Source: MPNP01 sp965116235 (lineage in GTDB: Bacteria > Pseudomonadota > Alphaproteobacteria > Rhodobacterales > Rhodobacteraceae). Taken from it: a stretch of DNA of 64,000 nucleotides. A program made the translations under genes and the position numbers. Below, piece after piece: positions 61,581-64,000 of the stretch (position 1 is its first letter; every line of letters begins with the position of its first letter). The notes beneath the pieces were generated by a model. That model saw only the letters and a list, made by a program, of their open reading frames with translations. It was not told where the DNA came from and ran no database searches. The stretch lies in the NCBI GenBank assembly GCA_965116235.1, contig OZ220496.1, positions 2,542,001 through 2,606,000 on the forward strand. The letters are read 5' to 3'.

Positions 61581-63686
61581 ATGCAAAACTCGGAACACTC
61601 GGACGATACGCCTATTCTTGAGATTGACAAGTTGTCGATCTCGTTCTTCACGCGGGCTGGCGAAATCCCGGCGGTCATGGACTTTTCGTGCACCGTCCGA
61701 TCTGGCGAAGCCATGGGACTCGTGGGTGAGTCGGGATGCGGGAAGTCCACCGTTGCCCTTGGCGTCATGCAGGATTTGGGCCAGAACGGAAAAATTGTCG
61801 AGGGAACAATTCGCTTCAAGGGACGTGATTTGAGCGAACTGTCGCCTGCAGAACTCAGAGACCTGCGTGGTTCAGAAATTGCTATGATATACCAAGAGCC
61901 CATGGCCTCGCTGAATCCGGCCATGAAGGTTGGCTACCAGCTCATGGAGGTTCCCATCATCCATGAGGGTATGGATCGCGCTCAAGCCCGTGATCTTGCA
62001 CTGGAAGTTGTTGAAGCGGTTCGCTTGCCGGATCCCGAAAGGATCATCAGCTCTTTTCCCCACCAATTATCTGGCGGACAACAGCAACGAATCGTTATTG
62101 CGATGGCCTTGATGTCAAAGCCGTCCTTGCTGATTCTGGATGAACCCACCACCGCCCTTGACGTGACCGTTGAAGCCGGAATTGTAGATTTGGTTCAAGG
62201 ACTGAGTGAAAAGTACGGCACCTCAATGCTGTTCATCAGTCACAATCTCGGACTCGTTCTGGAGACCTGCAACCGCATTTGTGTCATGTATTCGGGTGAG
62301 GCGGTCGAGACCGGGTCAATCGAGGACGTTTTTGATACGATGCGGCATCCTTATACCGAAGCGCTGTTTCGCTCAATCCCCTTGCCCGGGGCCGATAAAA
62401 ATGCCCGCCCTCTCGTTTCTATCCCCGGCAACTTCCCCCTTCCCCACGAAAGGCCAAAAGGATGCAATTTTGGCCCGCGATGCGATTACTTTGAACCGGG
62501 TCGGTGCGACGCGAGTGACATTCCCATGAAGACCATAGCCGGGAACGACCGGCACAGCTCAAGATGTCTCAAGTTTGCAGAAATCAACTGGGGGGAACGC
62601 GTTCAGAAGGAGGCAACTGAAAAGAAGGCCGATTCAGACAAAGAAATACTTCGTGTCGAAAACTTGAAGAAGTACTACGAGGTTGCTGCCAATGCCCTGT
62701 TTGGCGCGGGTGGTGGCACGAAAGTTGTCAAGGCCAATGAAAGTTTGACCTTTGCCGCAATGGAGTCCGAAACATTGGCGATTGTCGGCGAGTCCGGCTG
62801 TGGCAAATCGACCTTGGCGAAGGTTTTGATGGGCTTGGAAACGGCAACCGATGGACGTGTCATGATTGAAGGAAAGCCTATCGGTTCCAAGCATATCGAT
62901 GATCGTGATGTCGGGACCGTCTCATCCATTCAAATGGTCTTCCAGAATCCCTTTGATACCCTCAATCCTTCGATGTCCGTCGGTGAGCAGATCATTCGGG
63001 TTCTTGAAATTTTCAAGGTAGGCAAGACGCCTAAGGAGCGCGAGGCCAGGATGTTCGAACTTTTGGACTTGGTCAAGCTTCCTCGCGAGTTCGCCAGCCG
63101 CTTGCCTCGACAGCTCTCGGGGGGACAAAAGCAGCGAATCGGTATTGCCCGAGCCTTTGCCGGCGATGCCAAGGTTGTTGTTGCGGACGAACCTGTTTCA
63201 GCGCTGGACGTGTCTGTCCAGGCCGCCGTTACGGATGTGCTGCTCGACATTCAACGAAAAAACAAGACGACGCTGCTGTTTATCAGCCATGACCTGTCAA
63301 TCGTTCGTTACCTGTCAGACCGGGTTCTTGTCATGTATTTGGGCTACATCGTGGAATTGGGCACGACCGATCAGATATTCTCTCCGCCGTATCATCCATA
63401 CACGGAGGCTTTGCTGTCCGCTGTCCCCATTGCCGACACCTCGGTTGTCAAGCAGCATATCGTTCTGGAGGGCGATATTCCCTCGGCGGTCAATCCGCCT
63501 ACGGGGTGCCCCTTTCAAACTCGCTGTCGGTGGAAGGATAAAGTCGAGGGAAACCTTTGCGAAACTGTTGTTCCCGAGATGCAAACCTTGGAAGGGGGAC
63601 TTCAGATCAAGTGCCACCTGTCCCAGAAGGAACTGGACAGCATGACACCGGTCATTCAAATTTCAGACCCGCCGTTGCCCAGCTAG
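61581..63686 (+). CDS. Fused OppD-OppF-type double ABC ATPase
   Basis: A 701-aa protein with two complete ATPase halves. The first has GESGCGKST, LSGGQQQRI and LLILDEPTTALDV; the second GESGCGKSTLAK, LSGGQKQRIGIARA and VVVADEPVSALDV. Each half ends with the oligopeptide C-terminal cysteine-rich block (GCNFGPRCDYFEPGRCD and GCPFQTRCRWK) that usually binds an iron-sulfur cluster. The fusion replaces separate OppD and OppF. It converges on the HNH gene with an 8-nt gap. Confidence 0.93.
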   Translation: MQNSEHSDDTPILEIDKLSISFFTRAGEIPAVMDFSCTVRSGEAMGLVGESGCGKSTVALGVMQDLGQNGKIVEGTIRFKGRDLSELSPAELRDLRGSEIAMIYQEPMASLNPAMKVGYQLMEVPIIHEGMDRAQARDLALEVVEAVRLPDPERIISSFPHQLSGGQQQRIVIAMALMSKPSLLILDEPTTALDVTVEAGIVDLVQGLSEKYGTSMLFISHNLGLVLETCNRICVMYSGEAVETGSIEDVFDTMRHPYTEALFRSIPLPGADKNARPLVSIPGNFPLPHERPKGCNFGPRCDYFEPGRCDASDIPMKTIAGNDRHSSRCLKFAEINWGERVQKEATEKKADSDKEILRVENLKKYYEVAANALFGAGGGTKVVKANESLTFAAMESETLAIVGESGCGKSTLAKVLMGLETATDGRVMIEGKPIGSKHIDDRDVGTVSSIQMVFQNPFDTLNPSMSVGEQIIRVLEIFKVGKTPKEREARMFELLDLVKLPREFASRLPRQLSGGQKQRIGIARAFAGDAKVVVADEPVSALDVSVQAAVTDVLLDIQRKNKTTLLFISHDLSIVRYLSDRVLVMYLGYIVELGTTDQIFSPPYHPYTEALLSAVPIADTSVVKQHIVLEGDIPSAVNPPTGCPFQTRCRWKDKVEGNLCETVVPEMQTLEGGLQIKCHLSQKELDSMTPVIQISDPPLPS

Positions 63687-63693
63687 AAATCGA

Positions 63694-64000
63694 TCAGGAA
63701 GACGCTCCTGCTTCAGCGTGTTCACCCCGAATCCGGTCGGGATCAAGTTCGGCATCCCAGTACAGAAAGTCTATCCAGGTTTCGTGCAAATAATTGGGTG
63801 GAAATTTCCGCCCCATATTGTGCAGTTGCAAGTTGCTCGGCTCCCGCGGTTCAGACAGAAGCTTCATGCCGGCCGCCTTCAGGGTTTTGGAACCCTTCCG
63901 AAAATTGCATTCCGGGCAGGCGGCGACGACGTTGGTCCATGACGTCATCCCGCCTTGGCTGAGTGGAACGACGTGATCAAACGTCAGTTCCCTTGAACTG
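63694..64000 (-). CDS. HNH endonuclease, C-terminal part (cut by window edge)
   Basis: The visible frame of about 102 residues contains the HNH nuclease motif LTFDHVVPLSQGG with TSWTNVVAACPECNFRKGSKT, including the zinc-site cysteines. Such short standalone HNH proteins are common in alphaproteobacteria and their role is not settled. The start is outside the window, and the frame is open through the edge. Confidence 0.85.
   Translation of the reverse strand, partial: SSRELTFDHVVPLSQGGMTSWTNVVAACPECNFRKGSKTLKAAGMKLLSEPREPSNLQLHNMGRKFPPNYLHETWIDFLYWDAELDPDRIRGEHAEAGASS

Noticed and set aside
1..64000. CRISPR arrays
   Set aside because: No regularly spaced short repeats and no cas genes were seen.

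Overview
The window looks like chromosomal DNA from an alphaproteobacterium of moderate GC, probably a marine or host-associated heterotroph. This placement is inferred from gene content: rplM-rpsI followed by murI, argC and ccmEF, a COX15-type heme A synthase, a DUF3553 gene, ornithine-lipid genes, a class II DAHP synthase, and many ABC uptake systems for small nitrogen compounds. No 16S gene is present, so it is not proven.

Layout. 1-12.5 kb holds housekeeping genes: ccmF (cut by the window edge), ccmE, argC, murI, rpsI, rplM, a thioesterase, an enoyl-CoA hydratase relative, an M32 carboxypeptidase, ctaA, a TrmJ-type methyltransferase, gmk (apparently without a normal start codon), a gamma carbonic anhydrase homologue, and olsB-olsA. 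12.6-21.7 kb is one minus-strand pyrimidine/hydantoin catabolic operon: binding protein, preT, preA, an N-carbamoyl amidohydrolase, hydA, and an ABC ATPase with two permeases. 22-28.3 kb holds class II aroG, a TagO/VasI-like protein, a PQQ-type sugar dehydrogenase and a sarcosine/dimethylglycine dehydrogenase-like flavoprotein. At 28.9 kb a tRNA-Leu(UAA) gene is split by a 199-nt group I intron. 30.3-37.3 kb is a leucine/isovalerate module (mccA, mccB, ivd, acyl-CoA synthetase).

37.3-48.1 kb is a urea/short-amide uptake operon (SPFH protein, binding protein, two permeases, two ATPases, amidase). The last ATPase appears to be fused in frame to the amidase. That fusion is cut by a complete 2,836-bp IS1595-family element with 25-bp perfect terminal repeats and an 8-bp target duplication. 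The element carries a one-polypeptide methyltransferase-endonuclease whose frame is broken at a run of nine Gs, plus a 54-residue ORF.

48.1-55.6 kb is accessory DNA. It holds a gene-poor stretch, a tRNA-Leu(CAA), a large autotransporter on visibly GC-richer DNA, and a decayed IS4-family transposase. The best start of the autotransporter is out of frame because of an eight-G run directly after it, which fits a phase-variable surface protein caught in the OFF state. 55.6-64 kb returns to ordinary genes: a membrane protein, a DedA-family protein, DsbB, a peptide ABC transporter (binding protein, two permeases, fused double ATPase) and an HNH nuclease cut by the window end.

Main themes are uptake and breakdown of organic nitrogen (pyrimidines, amides, peptides, methylated glycines), leucine catabolism, and a small set of possible contingency loci based on G or C homopolymers.
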